Assembly: GCA_045533485.1 (NCBI GenBank)
Contig: JAZSHX010000002.1
Span: 1 to 64,000 of the forward strand
From: Scatosoma sp045533485
GTDB taxonomy: Bacteria > Bacillota > Clostridia > Christensenellales > Borkfalkiaceae
Length of the DNA: 64,000 bases
Direction: 5' to 3'
The notes beneath the pieces were generated by a model. That model had not been told where the DNA came from, ran no database searches, and saw only the letters and a list, made by a program, of their open reading frames with translations. Numbering within the stretch: the first letter of the stretch is position 1; each line of letters starts with the position of its first letter. The translations under genes and the position numbers were made by a program. Shown piece by piece: positions 6,976 through 16,437 of the stretch.

Positions 6976-8277
6976 ATGGTTAAGAAAGTAGGCGTTGCCA
7001 TTTTGGGCTTAGGCGTCGTAGGCGGCGGCACGTACCAAACACTGGTTGAGCACCACGATTTTTACTTAAAAACGCAAAACGTTGACGTTACGGTGGAAGC
7101 GGTGCTGGATTTGAATAAGGAACGCATCAAATCGCTTGGCGTACCCGACGAAGCGGTGGCAGGCAGCATTGAAGAAGTGCTTGCCAACCCCAACGTAGAC
7201 ATCGTTGTGGAAACCATCGGCGGTATCGGTGTGGCAAAAGCGTTCGTTACGGCGGCGCTCACGAACGGAAAAACGGTGGTTACGTCAAATAAAGAGCTTA
7301 TTTGCAAGTTCTCCCATGAGCTTGAAAAAATTGCAAAACGCAACCGTTGCGGCTTGTATTACGAAGCAAGCTGCGTAGGCGGCGTGCCTATTATTCACAC
7401 GCTTTGGGACGGCGTGCAAGCCAACAAAATTCAAAGCATGATGGGTATCGTGAACGGCACGACGAACTTTATCTTGACGAAAATGTCCAACGAAAACGCA
7501 GACTATGCGGAAGTGCTCAAAGAAGCACAACGCCTTGGCTACGCGGAAGCAAACCCCACGGCGGACGTGGATGGGTTCGACTCTATGTACAAGCTTTCCA
7601 TTTTGTCGTCGATGGCGTTCCATACGAAAATCCCTTACACCAAAATTTTCCGCGAAGGTATCAGCAACCTTAATATCAAGGATATTGCATACGGGAAAAG
7701 CTTGGGTTATACCATTAAGCTTTTGGCAATCGGCAAAAACACCGACAAGGGCATCGAAGTACGCGTACACCCGACCTTTATTCCCAACTCGCACCCCCTT
7801 GCAAGCGTAAACGATTCGTTTAACGCAGTGTATATGCAGGGCGATGCGGTGGGTGATGTAATGCTGTACGGCCGCGGCGCAGGCGCGTTGCCTACGGCAA
7901 GCGCGGTGGTAAGCGACGTCATTTATGCCGCTACGCACGCGGAAAACAAATACTCCACCTTCAAAAATAACGCGACGGCTGATCCCAGCGTCAATTTCAT
8001 TTCTAACTTTGAAAGCGAATATTACGTGCGTTTAGCGGTGGACGACGAACCGGGCGTGCTTGCCAAGGTCAGCGGCATCTTCGGCAAGAACGGCATTTCG
8101 CTGGTTGCCGTTTCGCAAATCGAACAAACGAAGGAAGACGACGGTGACGGCAATTTGCGTGTGCCCATCGTTATCATTACGCACAAAACCAACGAAAGCC
8201 GCATTAGAAACGCTATGTCGAAAATCAATGCGTCGGGTATCGGTAAAGTGCAAACGCTTTTGCGCGTAGCGCAATAA
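6976..8277 (+). CDS. hom: Homoserine dehydrogenase with ACT domain
   Basis: Reduces aspartate semialdehyde to homoserine with NAD(P)H, the branch point to threonine and methionine. Length 433 residues as expected. Residues 8-20 form the Rossmann nucleotide loop (GLGVVGGGTYQ). The catalytic region carries YEASCVGGVPII, GIVNGTTNFIL and the substrate-binding Lys-containing segment PTADVDGFDSMYKLSIL. The C-terminal 85 residues are an ACT domain (VRLAVDDEPGVLAKVSGIF), implying allosteric control, usually by threonine. GGAAGGAG precedes the ATG. No thrB or thrC follows; the ThrH-type protein at 23914 might phosphorylate homoserine. Confidence 0.96.
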   Translation: MVKKVGVAILGLGVVGGGTYQTLVEHHDFYLKTQNVDVTVEAVLDLNKERIKSLGVPDEAVAGSIEEVLANPNVDIVVETIGGIGVAKAFVTAALTNGKTVVTSNKELICKFSHELEKIAKRNRCGLYYEASCVGGVPIIHTLWDGVQANKIQSMMGIVNGTTNFILTKMSNENADYAEVLKEAQRLGYAEANPTADVDGFDSMYKLSILSSMAFHTKIPYTKIFREGISNLNIKDIAYGKSLGYTIKLLAIGKNTDKGIEVRVHPTFIPNSHPLASVNDSFNAVYMQGDAVGDVMLYGRGAGALPTASAVVSDVIYAATHAENKYSTFKNNATADPSVNFISNFESEYYVRLAVDDEPGVLAKVSGIFGKNGISLVAVSQIEQTKEDDGDGNLRVPIVIITHKTNESRIRNAMSKINASGIGKVQTLLRVAQ

Positions 8278-8293
8278 TCAAAAAACAAAGCAA

Positions 8294-8330
8294 AAAAGAA
8301 AGGCGCGCGTTGCCTTTCTTTTGCGTTTTT
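8294..8330 (+). terminator. Terminator of hom
   Basis: AAAAGAAAGGC (8294-8304) pairs with GCCTTTCTTTT (8312-8322), followed by GCGTTTTTTA. Confidence 0.8.
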
Positions 8331-8347
8331 TATACAAAGGAAACGAT

Positions 8348-9619
8348 ATGTTAAATCAGGAAAAATACACGCAGTTTGCGCAAATTTTACGCGAAGAATT
8401 GATCCCTGCTATGGGCTGTACAGAACCCATTTCTATCGCCTATGCGGCGGCAAAGGCAAGGGAACTTCTTAAAGAAACGCCTTGTAGCGGACTTTTGCAG
8501 GTAAGCGGAAATATTCTCAAAAACGCAAAAAGCGTCACCGTACCGCACACGGGCGGCTTGCGCGGCGTGAAATCAGCGGTGGCGGCAGGTATCGTAGCAG
8601 GCGTTGCCGACGCGGAGCTGGAAACGCTGTCCAAGGTAAAGCAAGAACGCGTAGAAGAAATTAAAAATTTCCGCGACACGTTTGATTTGCAGGTAAGTAC
8701 GCAGGAAACGGCGCGTATGTTTGATATCGGCGTTACGCTGCAATCGAAAAATCACACGGCGTTCGTACGCATAGCGGATACGCATACCAACGTGGTTTGT
8801 ATGCAGTTAGACGGCAAAACGGTGTATGAAAAGCCCCTTTGCCAGCCCGCGCAAAAAACGGACAGGTCGATTTTGAGCGTGGAAGATATCGTTGCTTTTG
8901 CCGATATGCTCAACATAAGCGACGTGAAAGAAACGCTGGATAGACAAATTGCATATAATATGGCAATCGCGGAAGAAGGTATCAACAAGCCCTACGGCGC
9001 AAACATCGGCAAGGTGCTTTTGCGCAGTTATCAACCGGATATCAAAATTACGGCGAAGGCGTATGCGGCGGCGGCAAGCGACGCAAGAATGAGCGGTTGT
9101 GAATTGCCCGTTATTATCAATTCAGGCAGCGGCAACCAAGGCATTACGGCGTCCGTGCCCGTTATCGTCTACGCACGCGGGCTTTGCATTGATAAAGACA
9201 AGCTGTATCGTGCGCTTTGCGTTTCCAACCTAATCACCGTGCATTTAAAATCGGGTATCGGCACGCTTTCGGCTTATTGCGGCGTGGTTTCCGCAGGCGC
9301 AGGCGCAGCTTGTGGGATAGCCTATTTGCTTGGCGGAGATATCAAGCAAATTAAACACACGCTTGTCAATGCCCTTGCTATCGATTCGGGGATTATTTGC
9401 GACGGCGCGAAAGCAAGCTGCGCGGCAAAGATTGCCACGGCGGTGGAAAGCGGACTGATGGGCTTGCAAATGTATTATCACGGCAATCAGTTTGTAGCAG
9501 GCGACGGGATAGTCAAAAAGGGTGTGGAAAACACCATCAAAAGCGTGGCGCGGCTTGCGCACGAAGGTATGAAAGAAACGGATAAAGAAATTATCCACAT
9601 TATGCTGGATAGCGAATAA
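8348..9619 (+). CDS. UPF0597 / L-cysteine desulfidase-type protein
   Basis: Resembles the YhaM/CyuA group, which contain an Fe-S cluster and split L-cysteine to pyruvate, ammonia and sulfide. The ATG at 8348, after AAAGGAAA, gives 423 residues, the usual size. Likely cluster cysteines sit in IPAMGCTEP (residue 24), LSAYCGVVSAG, and GIICDGAKASCAAK; the glycine-rich NSGSGNQGI stretch is typical. Serine dehydratase alpha subunits share this fold, so serine or another beta-hydroxy/thio amino acid is an alternative substrate. Single gene between two terminators. A lone perfect DnaA-box-like 9-mer lies at its end (about 9594-9602), probably by chance. Confidence 0.88.
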   Translation: MLNQEKYTQFAQILREELIPAMGCTEPISIAYAAAKARELLKETPCSGLLQVSGNILKNAKSVTVPHTGGLRGVKSAVAAGIVAGVADAELETLSKVKQERVEEIKNFRDTFDLQVSTQETARMFDIGVTLQSKNHTAFVRIADTHTNVVCMQLDGKTVYEKPLCQPAQKTDRSILSVEDIVAFADMLNISDVKETLDRQIAYNMAIAEEGINKPYGANIGKVLLRSYQPDIKITAKAYAAAASDARMSGCELPVIINSGSGNQGITASVPVIVYARGLCIDKDKLYRALCVSNLITVHLKSGIGTLSAYCGVVSAGAGAACGIAYLLGGDIKQIKHTLVNALAIDSGIICDGAKASCAAKIATAVESGLMGLQMYYHGNQFVAGDGIVKKGVENTIKSVARLAHEGMKETDKEIIHIMLDSE

Positions 9620-9624
9620 TAAAA

Positions 9625-9671
9625 CGGCGGTTTGGACAAAGAAAAATGCTCCAACCGCCTTGATTTTTTAT
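9625..9671 (+). terminator. Terminator before the ser-his operon
   Basis: GGCGGTTTGGA (9626-9636) pairs imperfectly (one bulge) with TCCAACCGCC (9650-9659), followed by TTGATTTTTT. Confidence 0.8.
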
Positions 9672-9739
9672 TAAGGCGAAGAAAAAGCGTTTTTTTATAA
9701 AAAAAGGTGGAAAAAATTGCATTTTTGCCGTTCAAATCC

Positions 9740-9769
9740 TTGCTATTTGCCTATGTTTTGTGATACAAT
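9740..9769 (+). promoter_or_regulatory. Promoter of the ser-his operon
   Basis: TTGCTA (9740-9745), 18 nt, TGA then TACAAT (9764-9769), an extended -10. Transcription would start near 9776. The leader of about 64 nt holds only a small inverted repeat AATCAA/TTGATT (about 9775-9791); there is no room for a T-box or riboswitch. Confidence 0.75.
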
Positions 9770-9839
9770 ATTTGCAATCAATATTTTTGATTAAACTATA
9801 CCCTAAATTCGATTTTTTTGTTTAAGGAGAGAAAGATAA

Positions 9840-10928
9840 ATGGAAAGAGTGTACAATTTTTCGGCAGGGCCTTCTATGTTGCCCGAAAAGGTGCTTAAAA
9901 CGGCGGCGGAGCAAATGCTTTGCTATGAAGACAGCGGTATGTCCGTTATGGAAATGAGCCATCGCTCTCCCGTGTATGAAAAAATCATTGCGGACGCGGA
10001 AAGCTTGCTTAGAAAGGTGATGGAAATTCCCGACAATTACAAGGTGCTTTTTTTGCAAGGCGGTGCGTCTACGCAGTTTGCGGCAGTGCCTTTGAACTTG
10101 CTTAGAAAAAGCGGAAAAGCCGATTATATTTTGTCCGGTCAATTTTCCACCAAAGCGTACAAGGAAGCGCAAAAATACGGCGACATCAAAGCGGTAGCGT
10201 CCAGCAAAGACGCCAACTTCTCGTTCGTGCCCCAAACGACGCGTGAAGATTTCCGTCCCGATGCGGACTACGTACATATTTGTTTCAATAACACCATTTA
10301 CGGTACGAAATTCCCGTATATCCCTGACACGGGCGATATTCCCTTGGTGGCGGATTTGTCGTCGTGCATCATCAGCGAGCCCATTGACGTGAGCAAGTTC
10401 GGCGTTATCTATGCAGGTGCGCAAAAGAATATGGCGCCGGCAGGGCTTACGATCGTGATTATCCGTGAAGATTTGCTCGGTTTTGCAAAAAAGGAAACGC
10501 CTGCTATGCTGGATTATCAGCTGCAAGCGGAAAACGGATCTATGTATAACACGCCCCCGTGCTATTGCATTTATATCGCAAAGCTTGTTTATGAGTGGAT
10601 TTTGGGTATGGGCGGCTTGACGGAAATGCAAAAACGCAACCAAAAGAAAGCGGCGCTTTTGTACGATTATTTGGATAGCCAAGAATATTATCAAGCGCCC
10701 GTGCAAAAGGACAGCCGTTCGATGATGAACGTCACGTTCGTTACGGGCGACGCGGAACTGGATAAAAAGTTTGCAGCGGAAGCAAGCGCGGCTGGCTTGA
10801 AGAACTTGAAAGGTCACCGTTCGGTAGGCGGTATGCGCGCATCTATCTACAACGCAATGCCTTATGAAGGCGTGGAAAAGCTTGTGGAATTTATGAAAGA
10901 ATTTGCAAAAAACAATGCAAAAAAATAA
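9840..10928 (+). CDS. serC: Phosphoserine aminotransferase
   Basis: Converts 3-phosphohydroxypyruvate and glutamate to phosphoserine in serine synthesis; the same enzyme acts in PLP synthesis in some bacteria. Length 362, normal. Family signs: the start VYNFSAGPSMLPEKVL, GGASTQFAAVPLNLL near residue 74, and the PLP-binding lysine in YAGAQKNMAPAGLT near 200. AAGGAGAGAAAGATAA lies immediately before the ATG. First gene of the ser-his run; serA follows after 24 bp. Confidence 0.97.
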   Translation: MERVYNFSAGPSMLPEKVLKTAAEQMLCYEDSGMSVMEMSHRSPVYEKIIADAESLLRKVMEIPDNYKVLFLQGGASTQFAAVPLNLLRKSGKADYILSGQFSTKAYKEAQKYGDIKAVASSKDANFSFVPQTTREDFRPDADYVHICFNNTIYGTKFPYIPDTGDIPLVADLSSCIISEPIDVSKFGVIYAGAQKNMAPAGLTIVIIREDLLGFAKKETPAMLDYQLQAENGSMYNTPPCYCIYIAKLVYEWILGMGGLTEMQKRNQKKAALLYDYLDSQEYYQAPVQKDSRSMMNVTFVTGDAELDKKFAAEASAAGLKNLKGHRSVGGMRASIYNAMPYEGVEKLVEFMKEFAKNNAKK

Positions 10929-10952
10929 CAGTGGAAGAATAGAAGGTTTATT

Positions 10953-12113
10953 ATGTTTAAAATTCAGTTGATGAACAAAATTGCAAAAGTAGGTACGGAC
11001 ATTTTCACTTCGCAAAATTACGAAGTGGGCGATAAGGTGGAAAACGCGGACGCGATTATGGTGCGTTCGGCGGCTTTGCACGATACGGTGTTCCCCGAAA
11101 GCTTGCGCGCGATTGCGCGTTGCGGCGCAGGGGTAAACAATATCCCCATTGAAAGATGCACGAAAGACGGTATCGTCGTGTTCAATACTCCCGGTGCAAA
11201 CGCAAACGCCGTGAAAGAGCTTGCGGTGGCGGCTTTGATTTTGGCTTCGCGCGATATCGTGGGCGGTATCAAATGGGTGGACTCCCTGAAAGGGCAAGAA
11301 AACGTTGCAAAGGCAGTGGAAGCAGGCAAATCGGCGTTCGTCGGGCACGAGCTTGCAGGCAAAACGCTTGGCGTTTTGGGGCTTGGCGCTATCGGCGGTA
11401 TGGTAGCCAACGTTGCCATTTCGCTTGGTATGAAAGTTATGGGCTACGATCCGTACATTACGGCAAAAGCCGCTTGGAGCTTAGCGCCGTCCGTATCGCA
11501 AGCCAGCGATTACGCGGAAATTTTCAAAACGTGCGATTATATCACTTTGCACGTACCTGCAACGCCGCAAACGAAAAATATCATTTGCGAAAAATCGCTT
11601 TCGATGATGAAAGACGGCGTGCGCATTTTGAACCTTTCACGCGCGGATCTTGTCAACGCCGCAGATTTGAAAGCCGCGATTGCTTCGGGAAAAGTGGCGA
11701 AATACGTCACCGACTTTCCCACGGAAGAAACGGTGGGCGTCGACGGCGTGATTGCAATTCCGCACTTGGGCGCGTCGACGATGGAATCGGAAGATCACTG
11801 CGCGATGATGGCGGCGCAAGAGCTGGATGAGTTCTTGAAATACGGCAACATTAAAAACAGCGTCAATTTCCCCACGGTCGGTTTGCCGAATTCGGGGCTT
11901 CCGCGCGTATGCGTTATGCACGTAAACGTGCCGAATATGCTTTCGCAAATCACGGCGGCGTTCTCCGCGCAAAACGTCAACATTGAAAATATGGCGAACG
12001 GTTCGAAAGGGGAAACGTCGTACACCATTTTGGAAACGACGGGGCAAATTACCGACGCCGTTTTACAAGGCATTCAAGCCATCAACGGCGTATTCGGCGT
12101 CCGCGCTTTCTAA
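10953..12113 (+). CDS. serA: D-3-phosphoglycerate dehydrogenase (short ACT form)
   Basis: Oxidises 3-phosphoglycerate to 3-phosphohydroxypyruvate, the entry to serine synthesis. The 386 residues match the short form without the ASB domain. NAD loop GVLGLGAIGGMVANVA lies near 145; the catalytic Arg is in LNLSRADLVN, Glu in FPTEETVG, and His in PHLGAST. Residues from about 315 form an ACT domain (VCVMHVNVPNMLSQITAAF), suggesting serine feedback. It begins 24 bp after serC and ends 26 bp before the DUF1015 gene. Confidence 0.96.
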   Translation: MFKIQLMNKIAKVGTDIFTSQNYEVGDKVENADAIMVRSAALHDTVFPESLRAIARCGAGVNNIPIERCTKDGIVVFNTPGANANAVKELAVAALILASRDIVGGIKWVDSLKGQENVAKAVEAGKSAFVGHELAGKTLGVLGLGAIGGMVANVAISLGMKVMGYDPYITAKAAWSLAPSVSQASDYAEIFKTCDYITLHVPATPQTKNIICEKSLSMMKDGVRILNLSRADLVNAADLKAAIASGKVAKYVTDFPTEETVGVDGVIAIPHLGASTMESEDHCAMMAAQELDEFLKYGNIKNSVNFPTVGLPNSGLPRVCVMHVNVPNMLSQITAAFSAQNVNIENMANGSKGETSYTILETTGQITDAVLQGIQAINGVFGVRAF

Positions 12114-12139
12114 AAACTGTTAAAAATTAAGGGGTAAAT

Positions 12140-13387
12140 ATGAAAATAAAACCGTTTGCGGCACTTCGGCCGCAACAAGCTTTCGCGAAAGAATGTGCCG
12201 CGCTTCCCTATGACGTAATGTCCAGCGACGAAGCGCGGAAAGAAGTGCAAAACAAGCCGTATTCCTTTTTGCACGTGGATAAAGCGGAAATCGATTTGGA
12301 CGTTTCCGTGCATTTGTACGACGACGCTGTGTATCAAAAAGCGGCGGATAATTTGCGCGCTTTGGAAAAAAACGGCGTATACTTGCAAGACGAAACGCCG
12401 CGGTTTTATTTTTACCGTCAAGTGATGAACGGCAGGGCGCAAACGGGCATCGTCGCTTGCGCAAGCATTGACGAATATATCAGCGGAAAAATCAAAAAGC
12501 ACGAGCTTACGCGCGCGGACAAGGAGCAGGATAGAATTCGTCACGTAGATACCTGTTCCGCGCAAACGGGGCCTATCTTTCTTGCTTATAAAACCTGCAA
12601 GGAGCTGGACGAAATTATCCAAAGCGAAACGCAAAAAACGCCGCTGTACGATTTTGTTGCTGACGACGGTATCTCTCACGTAGTTTGGGCAAGCTCTTCG
12701 CCTGCAATCGACGCACGTATCCAAGCCTCGTTTGAAAAGCTGGACGCGTTGTATATTGCCGACGGGCATCACCGCGCGGCGTCGGCGGTAAGGGTGGGCT
12801 TAATGCGCAGAGAGCAAAATCCTGGCTATAACGGAAACGAAGAGTTTAACTTTTTTATGTCGGTCATTTTTCCTGCCGACAGCTTGAAAATTTTTGATTA
12901 TAACCGCTTGCTCCGTGATTTGAACGGTATGGATACGCAACGGTTTTTATCAGCGGTGGAAAAGACGCTTGGCAAAGTGGAAGAATACCAAGGCGCAGGA
13001 CAATACCGTCCCACTGCGCCGCATACGATAGGGCTGTACGTTGGCGGTAAGTGGTACAAGGTGCAAATGCGCCAAGACGTTTGTCAAGCGGAAAAGCAGG
13101 CGGAAAAGCTGGATTGCGCCATTTTACAAAAGCATTTGCTTTCGCCCGTGCTTGGTATTGACGATCCAAGAACGGATAAACGCATCGATTTTGTCGGCGG
13201 TATCCGTGGGCTTGCATATTTGGAAGAACGCTGTCAGCAAGACGCGGTGGCGGCAATTTCGATGTATCCCGTCACGATGGACGAATTGACGGCAGTTGCC
13301 GATGCAGGCGAAATTATGCCGCCCAAATCCACTTGGTTTGAGCCCAAGCTTCGCAGCGGTATCTTTATTCACAAGATAGAAAAGTAA
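12140..13387 (+). CDS. DUF1015-family protein, serine-pathway neighbour
   Basis: A 415-residue cytoplasmic protein with the DUF1015 signatures ALPYDVMSSDEAR near the N-terminus, KKHELTRADKEQDRIRHVDT (about 115-135), YIADGHHRAASA near 207-218 and FVGGIRGLAYLE near 350. The DGHHR motif and conserved His/Asp residues suggest an enzyme. It lies between serA and hisZ with gaps of 26 and 21 bp. DUF1015 genes are known as neighbours of serA/serC; a role in serine metabolism is inferred from this context only. No serB is in the run, so it is one candidate for the missing phosphatase, alongside ThrH. Confidence 0.85.
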   Translation: MKIKPFAALRPQQAFAKECAALPYDVMSSDEARKEVQNKPYSFLHVDKAEIDLDVSVHLYDDAVYQKAADNLRALEKNGVYLQDETPRFYFYRQVMNGRAQTGIVACASIDEYISGKIKKHELTRADKEQDRIRHVDTCSAQTGPIFLAYKTCKELDEIIQSETQKTPLYDFVADDGISHVVWASSSPAIDARIQASFEKLDALYIADGHHRAASAVRVGLMRREQNPGYNGNEEFNFFMSVIFPADSLKIFDYNRLLRDLNGMDTQRFLSAVEKTLGKVEEYQGAGQYRPTAPHTIGLYVGGKWYKVQMRQDVCQAEKQAEKLDCAILQKHLLSPVLGIDDPRTDKRIDFVGGIRGLAYLEERCQQDAVAAISMYPVTMDELTAVADAGEIMPPKSTWFEPKLRSGIFIHKIEK

Positions 13388-13408
13388 CGAAAACAAGGGG
13401 GAATAGTT

Positions 13409-14497
13409 ATGTCCCAAACGATTATGAAAACGCAAGAGAAAGTGGCGTTCGCTTTGCGCGCTTTATATAAAAAATACGGGTATTTGCCGTATAAAATGAG
13501 CAAGTTTGAAGCGTACGATTTATATGTTGCTAACAAGGATTTTCTTGTCAGCGACGGTATTATCACGTTCAACGATACGGACGGAAAATTGCTTGCCTTA
13601 AAGCCCGACGTGACGCTGTCTATTATCAAAAACGCAGGCGACGGTGCAAAAAAGGTATTTTATCACGAAAACGTGTATCGCATTTCCGGTGCAACCAAGC
13701 AGTTTAAGGAGTGGATGCAGGTGGGCTTGGAACGCATAGGCGACACGTCCGTGTACGCATTGTACGAAACGGTGTATTTGGCGGCGGCAAGTTTAAAGGA
13801 AATTTCTCCTTCGTTCGTGTTGGACGTTTCCCACCTTGGCGTTTTATCGGCAGTGCTTGCCGATTTGGGCGTAGGCGTTCGCGCGCAAAAGGTGATTATG
13901 AAAAAGATTGCCGAAAAGAATTTGCACGAAACGGCGGCGCTGTGCCAAGAATACGGCGTTGCGGAAGAAAAAACGCAAACGCTTTTAACGCTTGTCAAAA
14001 CGTACGGCAATCCCAAGCAAGTGCTTGCAAAAATCAAACCGCTTGTGTCGGGCTGCGCCAAAGCGGCGATAGACGAGCTGGAAGCAGTGTGCGGTTTGCT
14101 TGAAACAACCTGCTTTGCCGATAATATCCGTTTGGATTTTTCCGTGGTTAACGATATGAAGTATTACAGCGGTATCGTGTTTAAGGGCTTTGTAAAAGGC
14201 GTGGCGGAAGGCGTGCTTTCGGGCGGTCAGTACGACGGGCTTATGCAACGTATGGGCAAAAAGACGGGCGCTATCGGGTTTGCGGTATATTTGGATTTAT
14301 TAGAAAATATGCACGCGAATAAAACGGCTACTGACGTAGATTTGCTGGTGCTGTACGATGAAAAAACGCCCTTGACGGATTTGCAAAAAACCGTGCAGGA
14401 AGCGGTGGAAAGCGGCAAGAGCGTGAGTGCGCAAGCGCAAGAAAACGGCGTACGTTTTGGTAAGCTTATCGATTTGAGAAAGGGGGATAGCGTATGA
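13409..14497 (+). CDS. hisZ: ATP phosphoribosyltransferase regulatory subunit
   Basis: A catalytically dead HisRS-like protein that joins short-form HisG to make the active first enzyme of histidine synthesis and confers feedback control. The 362 residues have class II synthetase-like motifs (FYHENVYRISGATKQFKEWMQVG, abbreviated; LSGGQYDGLMQRMGKKTGAIGFA, abbreviated) without an anticodon-binding domain. AAGGGGGAA precedes the ATG at 13409. It overlaps hisG by 4 bp, and its presence matches the short HisG. Confidence 0.93.
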   Translation: MSQTIMKTQEKVAFALRALYKKYGYLPYKMSKFEAYDLYVANKDFLVSDGIITFNDTDGKLLALKPDVTLSIIKNAGDGAKKVFYHENVYRISGATKQFKEWMQVGLERIGDTSVYALYETVYLAAASLKEISPSFVLDVSHLGVLSAVLADLGVGVRAQKVIMKKIAEKNLHETAALCQEYGVAEEKTQTLLTLVKTYGNPKQVLAKIKPLVSGCAKAAIDELEAVCGLLETTCFADNIRLDFSVVNDMKYYSGIVFKGFVKGVAEGVLSGGQYDGLMQRMGKKTGAIGFAVYLDLLENMHANKTATDVDLLVLYDEKTPLTDLQKTVQEAVESGKSVSAQAQENGVRFGKLIDLRKGDSV

Positions 14498-15114
14498 TCA
14501 ATATAGCGTTGCCCAAAGGGCGGCTTGGCGAAAAGGTATACGCCACCTTTGAAAAAGCGGGCTTTGAATGTCCGTCGATAAAAGAACAAAACAGAAAGCT
14601 GATTTTTGAAAATGCGGAAAAGGGCGTGCGTTATTTTTGGGTGAAGCCGTCTGACGTAAGCATTTACGTAGAACGCGGCGCGGCGGATATCGGCGTTTGC
14701 GGCAAGGACATTTTAGAAGAATACGCCCCCGACGTGTATGAACTTTTGGATTTGAAAACGGGCGTTTGCCGCATGGCAGTGGCAGCAAAAAAGGGCTTTC
14801 ACGACGATAGGGAAACTACGCTGAAAGTAGCCACCAAGTTTGTGCGCACGGCGAAGGCGTTTTATGCGAAAAAGGGCAGAGAAATTGATATTATTCACTT
14901 GAACGGCTCTATTGAAATTGCGCCCATTTTAGGGCTTGCCGACGTGATCGTGGATATCGTGGAAACGGGCAAAACTTTGATAGAAAACAATTTGGAAGTG
15001 GTGGAAACGGTTGCGCCCATTAGCGCGCGGTTGATTGCCAACAAGGCAAGCTTTAAGTTCAAAACCAAGCAAATCGAAACGCTTGTGGAAAAGGTCGGCA
15101 CGTTGATTGAATAA
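14494..15114 (+). CDS. hisG: ATP phosphoribosyltransferase catalytic subunit, short form
   Basis: Condenses ATP and PRPP, the first step of histidine synthesis. At 206 residues it lacks the C-terminal regulatory domain, so needs HisZ encoded just upstream. Motifs: INIALPKGRLGEKV at the start, VERGAADIGVCGKDILEE near 50-68, and the PRPP-binding region ADVIVDIVETGKTLIENNL near 150. The start ATGA overlaps the hisZ stop. About 39 bp separate it from hisD. Confidence 0.97.
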   Translation: MINIALPKGRLGEKVYATFEKAGFECPSIKEQNRKLIFENAEKGVRYFWVKPSDVSIYVERGAADIGVCGKDILEEYAPDVYELLDLKTGVCRMAVAAKKGFHDDRETTLKVATKFVRTAKAFYAKKGREIDIIHLNGSIEIAPILGLADVIVDIVETGKTLIENNLEVVETVAPISARLIANKASFKFKTKQIETLVEKVGTLIE

Positions 15115-15153
15115 GCTGTTAGCTGTGTTACGAACGCGTCGAAAGGAAGAAAT

Positions 15154-16437
15154 ATGATTAAAATTCTCAAATGCGGCGAAGTGTCGCCAAAGGAAATATT
15201 CGCAAGAAACAACCCCACGGCAAGTGTGGAAAATATCGTCGCGGAAATTATTGCAAACGTCGTGAAAAACAAGGACGCGGCGCTTAAAGACTATGCGGAA
15301 AAATTCGACGGAGTAAAGCTGGAAAGCTTGCAGGTAAGCCAAGCGGAGATGGAAGCGGCGTATAAAAAAGCGGACGAAAAGTTTATCGCCGTGCTCAAAG
15401 AAGCGGCGGAAAATATCCGTGATTTCCACCGGCAGCAAAAGCGCGACGGGTTTACTTTACGCAAAGAAAACGGCGTGGTAATCGGTCAAAAAATTACGCC
15501 GATTGAACGCGTGGGCTTGTACGTGCCCGGCGGCACGGCGGCGTATCCGTCGACGGTGCTTATGAACGCAATTCCTGCAAAAATTGCGGGTTGTCAACAA
15601 ATCGTGATGGTAACGCCCCCGAACAAGCAAGGCGGCGTCAACGAAAACGTATTGATGGCGGCAAAAATCGCAGGCGTGGATAAAATTTTCAAGGTAGGCG
15701 GCGCGCAAGCGGTGGCGGCGCTTGCGTACGGAACGGAGAGCGTACCCAAGGTAGACAAAATCGTTGGGCCGGGTAACGCGTTCGTTGCCGAAGCGAAAAA
15801 GCAAGTGTTTGGCAAGGTGTCTATCGATATGATTGCAGGACCAAGCGAAATTTTAATCGTGGCGGATGAAAACAACGACGCAAGCTGTATCGCGGCGGAT
15901 TTACTTTCGCAGGCGGAACACGATAAAATGGCAAGCGCTGTGCTTGTTACGGACAGTTTTGCCTTTGCGCAAAGCGTTTCCAAGGAGCTGGAAAGACAAA
16001 TCCCGTTGCTTTCGCGTAGCGAAATTGCAAGAAAATCTATTGACGATAACGGTAAAATTATCGTTGCGGAAGATATCCTTTCCGCTATCGATATCGCCAA
16101 CGAAATCGCGCCTGAGCATTTGGAGCTTTGCTTGGACGAACCGTTTGCATATTTAGACAAAATCAAACACGCAGGTTCTATTTTCCTTGGAAAATATTGC
16201 CCCGAAGCGTTGGGGGATTATTTTGCAGGGCCAAATCATACCTTGCCGACAAGCGGTACGGCGAAATTCTCTTCGCCGCTGTCCGTGGACGATTTTGTGA
16301 AAAAATCGCAGTTTGCGTATTACACCAAGGACGCTTTAACGGAAGTTGCCGATAAGGTGGCTCTGTTTGCAAATAAGGAAGGATTGCAAGCGCACGGAAA
16401 AAGCGCGCTTGCCCGCGGGGGTAAAATAGATGAGTAA
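15154..16437 (+). CDS. hisD: Histidinol dehydrogenase
   Basis: Zn-dependent, NAD-linked four-electron oxidation of histidinol to histidine, the final step. 427 residues, normal length. Motifs: VGLYVPGGTAAYPSTVLM near 113-130, VDKIVGPGNAFVAEAKK, IDMIAGPSEILIVAD, LLSQAEHD (metal-binding Gln/His region), and GPNHTLPTSGTAKFSSPLSV. GAAAGGAAG lies 6 nt before the ATG. The end overlaps hisC by 8 bp. Confidence 0.97.
   Translation: MIKILKCGEVSPKEIFARNNPTASVENIVAEIIANVVKNKDAALKDYAEKFDGVKLESLQVSQAEMEAAYKKADEKFIAVLKEAAENIRDFHRQQKRDGFTLRKENGVVIGQKITPIERVGLYVPGGTAAYPSTVLMNAIPAKIAGCQQIVMVTPPNKQGGVNENVLMAAKIAGVDKIFKVGGAQAVAALAYGTESVPKVDKIVGPGNAFVAEAKKQVFGKVSIDMIAGPSEILIVADENNDASCIAADLLSQAEHDKMASAVLVTDSFAFAQSVSKELERQIPLLSRSEIARKSIDDNGKIIVAEDILSAIDIANEIAPEHLELCLDEPFAYLDKIKHAGSIFLGKYCPEALGDYFAGPNHTLPTSGTAKFSSPLSVDDFVKKSQFAYYTKDALTEVADKVALFANKEGLQAHGKSALARGGKIDE

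Noticed and set aside
9822..11348. 508-residue antisense frame over serC-serA
   Set aside because: Shadow of real genes; no ribosome site and no recognisable domain.
13800..14300. Functional histidyl-tRNA synthetase instead of HisZ
   Set aside because: The protein lacks the anticodon-binding domain and is coupled to a short HisG that requires HisZ.
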